Source: Bradyrhizobium sp. CIAT3101 (GTDB lineage: Bacteria; Pseudomonadota; Alphaproteobacteria; Rhizobiales; Xanthobacteraceae). From it: a DNA stretch of 64,000 nucleotides. Where the stretch lies: assembly GCF_029714945.1 (NCBI RefSeq), contig NZ_CP121634.1, positions 2,067,001 through 2,131,000 of the forward strand, in the 5' to 3' direction. The notes beneath the pieces were generated by a model. That model saw only the letters and a program-made list of their open reading frames with translations, was not told the origin of the DNA and did not search any database. Below, in pieces: positions 43,021 to 51,789 of the stretch (positions within the stretch are counted from its first letter, which is position 1; every line of letters begins with the position of its first letter). The position numbers and the translations under genes are program-made.

Positions 43021-43045
43021 CGGAGGCGGCAAGCTCCCGCCTCCG
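43021..43045 (+). terminator. Hairpin after quinone oxidoreductase gene
   Basis: A perfect 9-bp stem (CGGAGGCGG / CCGCCTCCG) with a 7-base loop, 10 bases after the stop codon. No T-run follows, so it may be a partial terminator or RNA-stability element between the enzyme genes and the Liv transporter genes. Confidence 0.45.
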
Positions 43046-43114
43046 AGAGACCCCGCAGAACAACCAGAACAATAATTTCGGTTGGGTACGTCAACAGGAG
43101 GAGGCCGGCAGCGG

Positions 43115-43993
43115 ATGGGACAATACGCAGGGTTGTTGCTCGATTCCATCGTGTCCGGCGTTCTCGTCGGCGGCTTCTACGCCGCCATGGCGGTCGGCAT
43201 CTCGATCGCGTTCGGCATGCTCGGCATCAGCAATATCGCTCATCCGGCGCTCATTCTGCTCGGCTCGTTCATCGCCTATGTCTTGAACTCCCAGTTCGGC
43301 TGGGATCCGATCCTGGTTGGCGTGCTCGCGACCGTTCCGTTCTACTTTCTCGGGACGCTGCTCTACACGGCTTACGAATTCGCCTTCGAGCGGCGCGGCA
43401 CGCAGCTGATCCGTGGCCTCGCATTCTTCTTCGGCCTGCTCTTCATCACCGAGGTCGGCCTTCAGCTGATCTTCGGTGTCGATTATCGCCTGGTCGAGGC
43501 GGCCTATATCGGGCCGTCCTACAATATCGGGCCGGTCTCGCTGCCGGTCCGGATGCTGATTCCGTTCCTGGCCTCCGTATTGCTGCTGATCGGTCTGCAG
43601 ATCTTCTTCGCGCGCACCTTCACCGGGCGCGCCATCATGGCGGTCGCGCAGGACAAGTTTGCGCTGCAGCTGATGGGCGCCGCGCCTGTTCGCATCAAGC
43701 GCATCGCGTTCGGTCTCTCCACGGCAACCGCCGCGATGGCCGGCGCCTTCCTCATCATTCTTCAGCCGGTCGAGCCGTCGATGGGGCGCGACTATATCGG
43801 CCGGATTTTTGCGATCTGCGTTCTCGGGGGCATCGGCTCGCTGCCGGGCACGTTCATCGCGGCGGTGATCGTCGGCGTCGCGGAGAGCATCACCGCGACC
43901 TTCTATGGTCCGTCATGGTCGCCCGCGATCGCGTTCGGCTTCCTGCTGATTGCGCTGGTGGTCAGGCCCGCCGGCCTGTTCGGGAGAGCCTGA
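43115..43993 (+). CDS. Branched-chain amino-acid-type ABC permease (LivH family)
   Basis: A 292-residue inner-membrane permease with about eight hydrophobic spans. LivH marks: SIVSGVLVGGFYAAMAVGISIAFGMLGISNIAHPALILLG at the N-terminus, and GRIFAICVLGGIGSLPGTFIAAVIVGVAES near the C-terminus. GGAGGAGG lies about 10 bases ahead of ATG 43115. Its stop overlaps the LivM-like start (TGATG). Confidence 0.93.
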   Translation: MGQYAGLLLDSIVSGVLVGGFYAAMAVGISIAFGMLGISNIAHPALILLGSFIAYVLNSQFGWDPILVGVLATVPFYFLGTLLYTAYEFAFERRGTQLIRGLAFFFGLLFITEVGLQLIFGVDYRLVEAAYIGPSYNIGPVSLPVRMLIPFLASVLLLIGLQIFFARTFTGRAIMAVAQDKFALQLMGAAPVRIKRIAFGLSTATAAMAGAFLIILQPVEPSMGRDYIGRIFAICVLGGIGSLPGTFIAAVIVGVAESITATFYGPSWSPAIAFGFLLIALVVRPAGLFGRA

Positions 43994-44991
43994 TGTCGAA
44001 CGGGCGCTTTATCCTGCTCGCCTGCCTGGTCGGCGTCGCGCTGGTCGTCGCCAGCCTGTTCGTGACCAACGAGTACTATGTGTTCGCGGCGTACTTCGTT
44101 CTTCAATACGTCGTGCTGGCGACGGCCTGGAATATCCTGGGCGGCTATGTCGGCTATGTCAATTTCGGCACGACGGCGTTCCTCGCCATCGGGCTCTACA
44201 GCGCGGCTGCTTTGAACAAGTGGCTCGACCTGCCGATCCCGGTGCTCATTCCGATTGCTGGCGTGCTCTGCGGCGCCGTTGGCCTCGCCATGGGGTATCT
44301 GACGATCCGGCTGCGCGGCGTCTACTTCACCATCGCAACGCTCGCGCTCTCCGTCGTCGTCCAGACCTTCATCACCAATTGGGACTATGTCGGCGGCTCG
44401 CGCGGCATCTACATCATGCGGCCGACCGATGTTCCGGTGTTTGGCAGTTATGTCGCCTATCTCTTCTTCCTGATGACGGTGCTGGCCGTCGCTGCCGTCG
44501 TCATTGCGCGCGTCATCGAGCGCTCGACCTTCGGCTTCGGCCTTGCTGCCATTCGCGATGATGAGACGGCGGCTGCCGCATCCGGCGTTCCGGTGCTGCG
44601 GCTCAAACTGGTCGCCGCCGCCATCAGCGGCGCCTTGATGGGCATGGCCGGCGCGCCGCTGCCGTTCTATCTGACCTATGTCGAGCCGACCTCCTCGTTT
44701 AGCCTCGCCTATACCGTCAACAGCGTCGCGATGCCGCTGGTCGGAGGTACCACGAGCTGGCTCGGGCCGGTGATCGGCGCGGTCCTGCTCGGCACCATGC
44801 AACAGGCCATGACGGTGCTGATCTCGTCGTCGGTCAATTTGCTCGTCGTCGGCGTGCTGCTCGTGATCTTCGTGATCGCCGCGCCCAACGGGATCCTGGG
44901 ACTGATCCGCTCGCTCGGCGGCAAGAAGGTCGATCCCGAGACCAACCCGCTCGCCGCGATGCTCATGACAGAGAAGCGGAGCAGCCAATGA
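43993..44991 (+). CDS. Branched-chain amino-acid-type ABC permease (LivM family)
   Basis: A 332-residue permease partner. LivM marks: ILGGYVGYVNFGTTAFLAIGLYSAAAL, TFGFGLAAIRDDETAAAASGVPVLRLKLVAAAISGALMGMAGA and MPLVGGTTSWLGPVIGAVLLG. It overlaps the LivH-like gene upstream by one base and the LivG-like gene downstream by 4 bases. Confidence 0.93.
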   Translation: MSNGRFILLACLVGVALVVASLFVTNEYYVFAAYFVLQYVVLATAWNILGGYVGYVNFGTTAFLAIGLYSAAALNKWLDLPIPVLIPIAGVLCGAVGLAMGYLTIRLRGVYFTIATLALSVVVQTFITNWDYVGGSRGIYIMRPTDVPVFGSYVAYLFFLMTVLAVAAVVIARVIERSTFGFGLAAIRDDETAAAASGVPVLRLKLVAAAISGALMGMAGAPLPFYLTYVEPTSSFSLAYTVNSVAMPLVGGTTSWLGPVIGAVLLGTMQQAMTVLISSSVNLLVVGVLLVIFVIAAPNGILGLIRSLGGKKVDPETNPLAAMLMTEKRSSQ

Positions 44992-45752
44992 CGATCGAGG
45001 CGAGCGCTGCGACAACCAACGAGCTGATCCTCGACGCCCGCGGCGTCACCAAGCGGTTCGGTGGTTTCGTCGCGCTGAACAATGTCGACCTCGCGGTCCG
45101 GCCCGGCGAGCGGCTCGGCCTGATTGGCCCGAACGGCTCCGGCAAGAGCACGCTGACCAACTGCCTGTGCGGCGCCCTGAAGACGGATGGTGGCTCGATA
45201 TCGTTCGCGGGCAGGGTGATCGACAATCTCTCGTCCTATCAGCGCGCACGGCTCGGGCTCGGCCGCAGCTTCCAGCTGCCGCGGCCGTTTCACAGCCTGT
45301 CGCTGCTCGACAATCTCCGCATCCCGCTGGTCTATGCGGTGAATGCGCGAGGCGGCACGAATCTGACGGAACAGCAGATCCGCGCGCGCAGCACCGAACT
45401 GCTCGGCGAGTTCGGCCTCGGCGGCAAGCTGCATCGGTTGCCCGGCGATCTGACCCAGGTCGAGATGCGCAAGCTCGAGCTCGCGCGCGCCATGGCCACG
45501 GACCCGACACTGCTGGTGTCGGACGAGGCGCTCGCGGGCCTGTCGCATTCAGAAGTCAATGAGATCCTGGCGCTGCTGCTCGCGCTCAACAAGCGCGGCG
45601 TCGCCGTGATCTTCATCGAGCACATCATGCGTGCGGTGATGGCGTTCTCGGAGCGTTTGGTGGTGCTGGTGGCCGGTGAGAAGATCGCGGACGGCGCACC
45701 AAAGGACGTCATCGCCGACGAGCGGGTGATAGGGGCGTATCTTGGCCAGTAG
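44988..45752 (+). CDS. ABC transporter ATPase (LivG family)
   Basis: A 254-residue ATPase: Walker A GPNGSGKST, Q-loop-region GRSFQLPRPFHSLS, Walker B LLVSDEALAGLSHSE, and H-loop FIEHIMRAV. The signature segment reads LPGDLTQVEMRKLELARAMA in place of the usual LSGGQQR, and the Walker B Asp-Glu is followed by Ala-Leu-Ala rather than Pro-Thr/Ala; both are deviations worth noting. ATGA overlap with the LivM-like gene. Confidence 0.93.
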   Translation: MTIEASAATTNELILDARGVTKRFGGFVALNNVDLAVRPGERLGLIGPNGSGKSTLTNCLCGALKTDGGSISFAGRVIDNLSSYQRARLGLGRSFQLPRPFHSLSLLDNLRIPLVYAVNARGGTNLTEQQIRARSTELLGEFGLGGKLHRLPGDLTQVEMRKLELARAMATDPTLLVSDEALAGLSHSEVNEILALLLALNKRGVAVIFIEHIMRAVMAFSERLVVLVAGEKIADGAPKDVIADERVIGAYLGQ

Positions 45753-46473
45753 CCTTCGCATCGACAGCATCAATGCCGGCTACGGCTCTGTCCGCGTCCT
45801 CCACAACGTGTCCATGAACGTCGCGCCGCGTGAGACGGTGACCCTGCTCGGCACCAACGGCAACGGCAAGAGCACGCTGATCAAGACCATCATGGGCGTG
45901 GTGCGGCCGAGCTCGGGACGTATCGTCGCGACCATCGACGGCAAGGACCATGATCTCATCGGCAAGGAGACCGAGGAGATCATCGACCTCGGCGTCGCGC
46001 TGGTGCCAGAGGGCCGTCGGCTGTTTCCGCGCCTCACGGTCGAGGAGAATCTTCTGCTGGGTGCCTATCGTCCGACAGCGCGGGCGCGGCTGAAGGACAA
46101 CATGGCCTATTGCTACGAGGCGTTCCCGCGGCTGGCCGAACGCCGCACCCAGCTCGCCGGCACCATGAGCGGCGGGGAGCAGCAGATGCTGGCGCTGGGG
46201 CGCGCGCTGATGTCGGCGCCGAGCATTTTGATCGTCGACGAGCCGTCGGTGGGCTTGGCCCCGCTGTTCGTCAGCCGCACCATCGACATGATCGCGCAGC
46301 TCAAGGAACGCTATCACCTGACCGTGCTGATGGCGGAGCAGAACTTCACGCAGGCGATGCGGATCGCCGACAAGGGCTATGTGATCGTCCACGGCGAGAT
46401 CGCCTTCCGGGGCGAAAGCCCGGAAGAGATGCGGCAGAGCGATCTGATACGACAGCATTACCTCGGCATGTAG
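45742..46473 (+). CDS. ABC transporter ATPase (LivF family)
   Basis: A 243-residue ATPase with Walker A GTNGNGKST, signature MSGGEQQML, Walker B ILIVDEPSVGLAP and EQNFTQAM as the H-loop region (Gln in place of His is usual in LivF). The start is a TTG at 45742, preceded by AGGGG at 7 bases and overlapping the LivG-like gene end by 11 bases; no closer ATG fits the family length. Confidence 0.92.
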   Translation: MASSLRIDSINAGYGSVRVLHNVSMNVAPRETVTLLGTNGNGKSTLIKTIMGVVRPSSGRIVATIDGKDHDLIGKETEEIIDLGVALVPEGRRLFPRLTVEENLLLGAYRPTARARLKDNMAYCYEAFPRLAERRTQLAGTMSGGEQQMLALGRALMSAPSILIVDEPSVGLAPLFVSRTIDMIAQLKERYHLTVLMAEQNFTQAMRIADKGYVIVHGEIAFRGESPEEMRQSDLIRQHYLGM

Positions 46474-46501
46474 AACTCAAAACAAAAGCAGGGAGGAAGA
46501 C

Positions 46502-47782
46502 GTGAGGATGTTTCCGCTGACTGGCTTGAGGGGCGTCGCACTGGCGCTCTCGACAATGATTGCCGCGCTCTATGCGCCGACCGATGCGGCGCGTGCGGCG
46601 GATCCGATCAAGATCGGCTTCGGCATACAGTTGACCGGGCCGCTCGCCGGCAACGGCAAGGCAGCGCTGCTCGGCGCGCAGATCTGGGCCGACGAGGTCA
46701 ACAAGGCGGGCGGCCTGATCGGCCGCCAGGTCGAGCTCGTGCCCTATGATGACCAGAGCAATCCCGGTCTCGTGCCCGGCATCTATTCCAAGCTGCTCGA
46801 CGTCGACAAGGTCGACCTCTTGCTGTCGAACAACACCAACCAGACCGCGCCGGCGATGCCGACGATCATCCAGCACAAGCGGCTGATCATGGGCATGTTC
46901 GCGCTCGCCATCAACGAGCAGTTCAAATATCCCGGCTATTTCCAGATCCAGCCCTATGGGCCGAACGGCAAGGACTCGCTGACCCGCGGCTTCTTCGAGA
47001 ATGCGATCGCGATGAACCCGAAGCCGACCACGGTGGCGCTGGTCGGCGCGGATGCGGAGTTCTCCAAGAACGCGCTGGAAGGTGCCCGCATGCAAGCCAA
47101 GCGGCTGGGCTTGACCGTCGTCTACGACAAGGTCTATCCGCCAACGACGGTGAATTTTACACCGGTGCTGAAGGCGCTGCAGGCGACGTCGCCGGACCTG
47201 GTGTTCGTCGCATCCTATCCGTCCGATACGGTCGGCATCATCCGCACCGCGCACGAGATCAATCTCGAGCCAAAGGTGTTCGGCGGCGCCATGGTCGGCA
47301 CCCAATATGCTGCGATCAAGCAGCAGCTCGGCGAGGCCCTCAATGGCGTCGTCTCCTTCGAGCAGTACATCCCCGAGCCGACCGTCAAATTCCCCGGCAT
47401 CGAGGACATGCTGAAGAAGTACCAGGCCAAGGCGGCGGAGGTCGGCGTCGACGCGCTCGGCTACTACGTGCCGGCGTTCGTCTACTCGGCGCTTCAGGTT
47501 CTGGGTGAAGCCGTGACCAAGACCGGCGGTGTCGATCAGCAGAAGCTGATCAGCTACATCCATGGCAACACGTTCCAGACCGTGGTCGGCGACATCGCCT
47601 TCGGTCCCGATGGCGAGTGGGTCGAGCCGCGGATGTTCGCGGTGCAGTTCCGCAACATCAAGGGCAACGATATCCAGCAGTTCACCCAGGCCGGCAAGGA
47701 AGTGATCATCTTCCCACCGAAGTACAAGTCCGGCGACCTGGTCTATCCCTTCGCCAACGCCCAGAAGGCCGCGCAGAACTGA
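46502..47782 (+). CDS. Liv-type ABC substrate-binding protein
   Basis: A 426-residue periplasmic binding protein of the type I (LivJ-like) fold. The signal peptide spans LRGVALALSTMIAALYAPTDAARA. Then IKIGFGIQLTGPLAGNGKAALLGAQIWADEVNKAGGLIGRQVELVPYDDQSNPG, the usual ligand-binding start. The start is GTG 46502 with GGGAGG 6 bases upstream; ATG 46508 is possible. It is encoded last among the transporter genes, after the ATPases. The ligand is not known and need not be an amino acid. Confidence 0.93.
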   Translation: MRMFPLTGLRGVALALSTMIAALYAPTDAARAADPIKIGFGIQLTGPLAGNGKAALLGAQIWADEVNKAGGLIGRQVELVPYDDQSNPGLVPGIYSKLLDVDKVDLLLSNNTNQTAPAMPTIIQHKRLIMGMFALAINEQFKYPGYFQIQPYGPNGKDSLTRGFFENAIAMNPKPTTVALVGADAEFSKNALEGARMQAKRLGLTVVYDKVYPPTTVNFTPVLKALQATSPDLVFVASYPSDTVGIIRTAHEINLEPKVFGGAMVGTQYAAIKQQLGEALNGVVSFEQYIPEPTVKFPGIEDMLKKYQAKAAEVGVDALGYYVPAFVYSALQVLGEAVTKTGGVDQQKLISYIHGNTFQTVVGDIAFGPDGEWVEPRMFAVQFRNIKGNDIQQFTQAGKEVIIFPPKYKSGDLVYPFANAQKAAQN

Positions 47783-47814
47783 TCAGGCCATTCAAAAAGA
47801 AGAAACGAGACGTC

Positions 47815-48735
47815 ATGACTGAAACGATCGGCATGCTTGGTATCGGGATCATGGGCTCCGCCATGGCGGGGAATTTGATCAAGGCCGGCTTTGCCGTGGT
47901 TGGCTACGATCCCGTGCCGGCGGCACGGGATCGCCTTTCCGATATGGGCGGCAAGGCGCTGTCGTCGCCGACGGACGTGGCGGAGGCCGCCGTGATCAGC
48001 TTTGCCTCGCTGCCTGGCAGCGCCGCGCTTGCGGAGGCCGCGGTGAGCGTTGCAGGCGCGCGTGGCTCCGGACAGATTCTGATCGAGTGCTCGACCCTGC
48101 CGCTCTCCGCCAAGCGTGAGGCCTTTGCCGTGATGGAGCGCGCTGGCAAGATCCTGCTCGATTGCCCCGTCAGCGGCACCGGTGCGCAGGCCGCAACCGG
48201 TGATCTCGTGATCCTCGGCAGCGGTGATGAGCAGGCGTTCAAACGTTGCGGGCCGGCCTTCGCCGGGATGTCGCGGCGTCAGGTCTATCTCGGCCGGTTC
48301 GGCACCGGCAGCATCATGAAGTACATCGCCAATCACCTCGTCACGATCCACAATGCTGCCGCGGCGGAGGCGATGCTGCTCGGCATGAAGGCCGGGATCG
48401 ACCCAGGCCTGGTCTACGATACGCTCGCTGACAGCGCAGGGACCTCACGCATGTTCCAGATGCGCGGGCCGCTGATGCGGGACGAGAATTACGACAATCC
48501 GACCGCGACCATTCGAACCCACCTGAAGGATCTCTCCATCATCTCGGGCTTTGCCGCCGAGCTCGGATGCACCCTGCCGGTCTACTCGGCGGCCGAGCAG
48601 CTCTATCATGCGGGCGAGGCGCTCGGCTTTGCTGCGCGCGATACCGCGTCGGTCTGCGCCGTGCTAGAGCATTTGAACGGTTTCGACCGTCATAGTGGCG
48701 CCGATGCGCCCACACTTTCGTCCTCCCAATCGTAA
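47815..48735 (+). CDS. 3-hydroxyisobutyrate dehydrogenase-like NAD(P) oxidoreductase
   Basis: A 306-residue beta-hydroxyacid dehydrogenase. Rossmann motif IGMLGIGIMGSAMAGNLIKAGF; substrate motif DCPVSGTGAQAATGDLVILGSG; catalytic lysine in GSIMKYIANHLVTIHNAAAAEAM. It oxidises a 3-hydroxy acid, perhaps a pathway intermediate derived from the transported compound. ATG 47815 lies 32 bases after the binding-protein gene. Confidence 0.92.
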   Translation: MTETIGMLGIGIMGSAMAGNLIKAGFAVVGYDPVPAARDRLSDMGGKALSSPTDVAEAAVISFASLPGSAALAEAAVSVAGARGSGQILIECSTLPLSAKREAFAVMERAGKILLDCPVSGTGAQAATGDLVILGSGDEQAFKRCGPAFAGMSRRQVYLGRFGTGSIMKYIANHLVTIHNAAAAEAMLLGMKAGIDPGLVYDTLADSAGTSRMFQMRGPLMRDENYDNPTATIRTHLKDLSIISGFAAELGCTLPVYSAAEQLYHAGEALGFAARDTASVCAVLEHLNGFDRHSGADAPTLSSSQS

Positions 48736-48746
48736 AAGGAAGAGCC

Positions 48747-49034
48747 ATGTCTGCCTATTGGTGCGCGCGCGTTCACGTGACCGATCCCGAAACTTACGGA
48801 AAGTATGCCGCTCTCGCCGGCCCCGCGATCGAGAAGCATGGCGGCGTGTTTCTTGCGCGCGGCGGCAAGCAGGTGATCCTCGAGGGCGGCAACTACGAAC
48901 GCAGCATCGTTGCGCGCTTCCCGAGCCTCGACGCCGCGGTGAACTGCTACAACTCGCCCGAATATTCGGAGGCGCTCAAATACACCATCGGCACGTCCGA
49001 GCGCCACATGGTGGCGGTCGAGGGACTCGACTAG
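48747..49034 (+). CDS. DUF1330-domain protein
   Basis: A 95-residue protein of the dimeric ferredoxin-like DUF1330 family: SAYWCARVHVTDPETYGKYAALAGPAIEKHGGVFLARGGK, then ERSIVARFPSLDAAVNCYNSPEYSEALKYTIGTSERHMVAVEGLD. Such proteins occur in many catabolic clusters; the enzymatic role is undetermined. GGAAGAG precedes ATG 48747. It closes the operon. Confidence 0.9.
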   Translation: MSAYWCARVHVTDPETYGKYAALAGPAIEKHGGVFLARGGKQVILEGGNYERSIVARFPSLDAAVNCYNSPEYSEALKYTIGTSERHMVAVEGLD

Positions 49035-49048
49035 GCGGTGAGAGATCC

Positions 49049-49084
49049 GGACCGTCGCCCGACAGCAGGTTCAGGCGACGGTCC
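49049..49084 (+). terminator. Hairpin at end of the catabolic/Liv operon
   Basis: A perfect 11-bp stem (GGACCGTCGCC / GGCGACGGTCC) with a 14-base loop begins 15 bases after the DUF1330 stop codon. It lacks a T-run but its position fits an operon end. Confidence 0.55.
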
Positions 49085-49240
49085 AGTGCGAACTCAGCGA
49101 ACTTGGGGAAGTTGTAAGGCCGCGCGGAGACGCTAACCCGGCCGCCGAGGGCACATCAAGTTTCGCTGTGTTGCAGCGGCCAGAGAATCATTTCAGCCGC
49201 CGCCAAACCGCCACAGATGGCGATCGGGGATTCGAACGCC

Positions 49241-49816
49241 TTAGCGGTCGTTGGCAATCGCAATCGCCGCTTCCACCGCATTCTCCAGGATCTCGTCAGA
49301 CAAAGCCTTGTCGTTGACCGCGCGCGCCAACTGAAGTGCGCCGACCATGGTCGAATAGATCGTGATCGCCTTGCGCCGGCGCTCCTTCGCGGAGCCTGGC
49401 CTGATCTGCTCCGCCATCAGCACGATGATATCGGCGACCTTGCCGGTGAAGGCATCGCGCGTCGCCTTTGGATGCCGTGCGATTTCGGCGACCAGCGCCG
49501 CGGTCGGGCAGCCGCTGCCGGCGCGGTCGCGATGCCGCGTCGAGAGATAATCGCGGATCGTGGTTTCGAGCGCGACGCCGTTTTCCAGATTGGCCTTGTG
49601 CCGCTCTTCGCGCCGGGTGAGTGCATCGGTCAGCACCTCCCGCACCAGCTCCTCCTTGGAGGCAAAGTGAGAGTAGAAGGCGCCATTGGTGAGGCCCGCC
49701 TCCGACATGATGCCGGCGAGGCCGACCGCGGCTATTCCGCTCTCGCGGAACTGCGCGGAGGCCACATCGAGGATGTGCCTGCGGGTTTCGTCCTTGCGTC
49801 CCTTGTCGTAGCGCAT
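49241..49816 (-). CDS. TetR-family repressor
   Basis: A 191-residue regulator. The helix-turn-helix is in TRRHILDVASAQFRESGIAAVGLAGIMSEAGLTNGAFYSHFASKEELV (about residues 11-58). The C-terminal ligand domain includes GSGCPTAALVAEIARHPKATRDAF, typical of the subfamily with a TetR_C_13/YcdC-like pocket. GAGGGAG lies about 9 bases ahead of ATG 49816. It is divergent from the MATE pump gene with a long palindrome between, so it most probably represses the pump and itself. Confidence 0.93.
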   Translation of the reverse strand: MRYDKGRKDETRRHILDVASAQFRESGIAAVGLAGIMSEAGLTNGAFYSHFASKEELVREVLTDALTRREERHKANLENGVALETTIRDYLSTRHRDRAGSGCPTAALVAEIARHPKATRDAFTGKVADIIVLMAEQIRPGSAKERRRKAITIYSTMVGALQLARAVNDKALSDEILENAVEAAIAIANDR

Positions 49817-49881
49817 GGGCTCTAACTCCCTCCTGCCAGCCGAGCGGGAAGTACCGGCCACAGGATCGTGAGCGATTTGCT

Positions 49882-49924
49882 ATTGCATTATGGTCATAAT
49901 AAAGCATTATGATCGTAATGCAAT
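49882..49924. promoter_or_regulatory. TetR operator: long inverted repeat
   Basis: ATTGCATTATGGTCATAAT (49882-49900), spacer AAAGC, then ATTATGATCGTAATGCAAT (49906-49924): inverted repeats of 19 bases with two mismatches. Each half also contains an approximate palindrome around CATTATG.TC.TAAT, suggesting two adjacent TetR dimers. Confidence 0.75.
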
Positions 49925-49962
49925 GGCTCGCGCACCGGCTGCAGCCGCGAAAGACTTCAGGA

Positions 49963-51402
49963 ATGTCAGTCGAGGACGTCGCCGCACCGCCCTTGTCCGC
50001 GATCGAGCCCCCGGCGCGCAGCGCGGCCGCGCCTCGCAGCGTGCCGACCCCGGCCGATCAGCGGCGCGCCGCGCTTCTGACGGCACCGATCCTGCCGACC
50101 TTGCTCAAGCTAGCGTTGCCGACCGTGACCGTGCTGGTGGCGCAGACCGCGGTCAACATCGCGGAGGCCTATTATGTCGGCTATCTCGGCACCGATGCAC
50201 TGGCCGGTGCTGCGCTGGTGTTTCCGATCTTCATGCTGATGACCATGATGTCGAATGGCGGGTTCGGATCCGGCGTCGCGTCGTCGGTGGCGCGTGCCGT
50301 CGGCGCCGGCCGCCGCGACGATGCGGATGCGGCGCTGTTCCACGCCATCGTGCTGGCGATCATCGCGGGCGCGCTGTTCACGTTGGGGGTGCGCCTCGGT
50401 GGTCCGGCGCTGTTCCGCGCGCTCGGCGGCCGCGACGGCGCACTCGACGCCGCCATCACCTATTCGAGCTATCTGTTTGCAGGCGCAATTCCGGTCTGGA
50501 TCGTCAACCTTCAGGCGGCCGCGCTGCGTGGCTCGGGTAACGTCAAGGTACCGGCGCTGGTGACGCTGATTGGCGCGATCGTGACGATCCCGGTGTCGCC
50601 GCTGCTGATCTTCGGCTTCGGGCCCGTCCCAAGTCTCGGCATCGGCGGCGCCGGCATTGCCTTCGGCCTCTACTACGGCGCGGCCATGCTGTTCCTGCTG
50701 CGCTACATGTCCTCGGGGGCATCAGGCCTGCGGCTGCACATCACGCCGCTGCGCGCAAGGATCTTCGGCGACATGCTGAAGGTCGGCATCCCCACCGCGT
50801 TCAACGCCGTGCTGACCAACCTCACCGTAATCCTCGTCACCGGTGCGGTCGGCCTGTTCGGCACGTCCGCGCTCGCCGGATACGGTATCGCCTCGCGGCT
50901 CGACTACATCATGATCCCGCTGCTGTTCGGCATCAGCACGGCGACGCTGACCATGGTTGGCGTCAACATGGGCGCGGGCCAGACCGCGCGGGCGCAAAGG
51001 ATCGGCTGGGTCAGTGGCGCTGCGGGCCTGATCATGACCGGCTCGATCGGCCTGCTGGTCGCGATCTTTCCGACGGCCTGGCTGCATCTTTTCAGCCACG
51101 ATGCGGACGTGGTGAGCGAGGGCATGACTTATTTGCGCATCGTGGCGCCGGCCTATGCCGCGCTGGGCTTCGGCTTCGTCACGTCGTTCGCCGCGCAAGG
51201 CACCGGCCGGGCGATGGGTCCTCTGCTGTCCGCGGTCGCGCGCATCCTGATCGCGGCCGGGGGCGGCTGGACCGCGGTGGCGTATTTCGGCGCGGGAATG
51301 ACCGGGCTTGCTGCCATGGTGACGGTATCGCTCGCCGCCTATGCCGTCATCTGCGTTCTGATCATGCTGTCGCCATCGACCTGGCGCGCCGCGCCACACT
51401 GA
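49963..51402 (+). CDS. MATE-family multidrug efflux transporter
   Basis: A 479-residue antiporter with about 12 hydrophobic segments in two halves. N-terminal half: LPTLLKLALPTVTVLVAQTAVNIAEAYYVGYLGTDALAGAALVFP; second half: MLKVGIPTAFNAVLTNLTVILVTGAVGLFGTSALAGYGIASRLDY, both matching the MATE repeat. It exports cationic drugs or toxic metabolites using H+ or Na+. The start is uncertain: ATG 49909 lies inside the TetR operator and has no Shine-Dalgarno sequence, so ATG 49963 (MSVEDVAAP) is given. Confidence 0.92.
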   Translation: MSVEDVAAPPLSAIEPPARSAAAPRSVPTPADQRRAALLTAPILPTLLKLALPTVTVLVAQTAVNIAEAYYVGYLGTDALAGAALVFPIFMLMTMMSNGGFGSGVASSVARAVGAGRRDDADAALFHAIVLAIIAGALFTLGVRLGGPALFRALGGRDGALDAAITYSSYLFAGAIPVWIVNLQAAALRGSGNVKVPALVTLIGAIVTIPVSPLLIFGFGPVPSLGIGGAGIAFGLYYGAAMLFLLRYMSSGASGLRLHITPLRARIFGDMLKVGIPTAFNAVLTNLTVILVTGAVGLFGTSALAGYGIASRLDYIMIPLLFGISTATLTMVGVNMGAGQTARAQRIGWVSGAAGLIMTGSIGLLVAIFPTAWLHLFSHDADVVSEGMTYLRIVAPAYAALGFGFVTSFAAQGTGRAMGPLLSAVARILIAAGGGWTAVAYFGAGMTGLAAMVTVSLAAYAVICVLIMLSPSTWRAAPH

Positions 51403-51789
51403 TTACCGAATGCTGGTTACGCCGACCGCCATCACCGACATCAGCAGCACGTTGGTGAGGAGCTGCAGCGCAGTTTTCGGTTGCCCCAGCCAGCACGATA
51501 CCTTCTCGGCGAAGCTGAGATGGGCGTTGAGGAACACCGGCTCACTTGTGTGCTTGAAGAAGCGCGGGAACTTTGGCCCGAGCCAAGGCGTCAACAGGCC
51601 GTGGATGGTGGAGGCGATCACGACGAAGATCGCCGCGCCATAGCGCTCGCCGACGATCTCCGAGGCGCCCATCAGCTTCACCGTCAGCGCCACGCCGGCA
51701 TAGGTCGGAAGGCCCTGGCAGACTGCGTAGAGCCAAAAACCTTCGAACCGATTCAGCGCGGCGAATTTCGGGACGGCGAGGGCGCTCAT
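51403..51789 (-). CDS. Hypothetical membrane protein, 128 residues
   Basis: Contains three or so hydrophobic stretches (WLYAVCQGLPTYAGVALTVKL, YGAAIFVVIASTIHGLL and LLTNVLLMSVMAVGVTSI), so it is probably an inner-membrane protein. The family is not recognised. GGAGAT lies about 6 bases ahead of ATG 51789. Its stop codon abuts the MATE stop codon, so the two genes converge without a gap. Confidence 0.75.
   Translation of the reverse strand: MSALAVPKFAALNRFEGFWLYAVCQGLPTYAGVALTVKLMGASEIVGERYGAAIFVVIASTIHGLLTPWLGPKFPRFFKHTSEPVFLNAHLSFAEKVSCWLGQPKTALQLLTNVLLMSVMAVGVTSIR

Noticed and set aside
43903..45015. Minus-strand open frame of about 370 codons opposite the LivM-like gene
   Set aside because: Asp/Arg/Gln-rich antisense frame without motifs.
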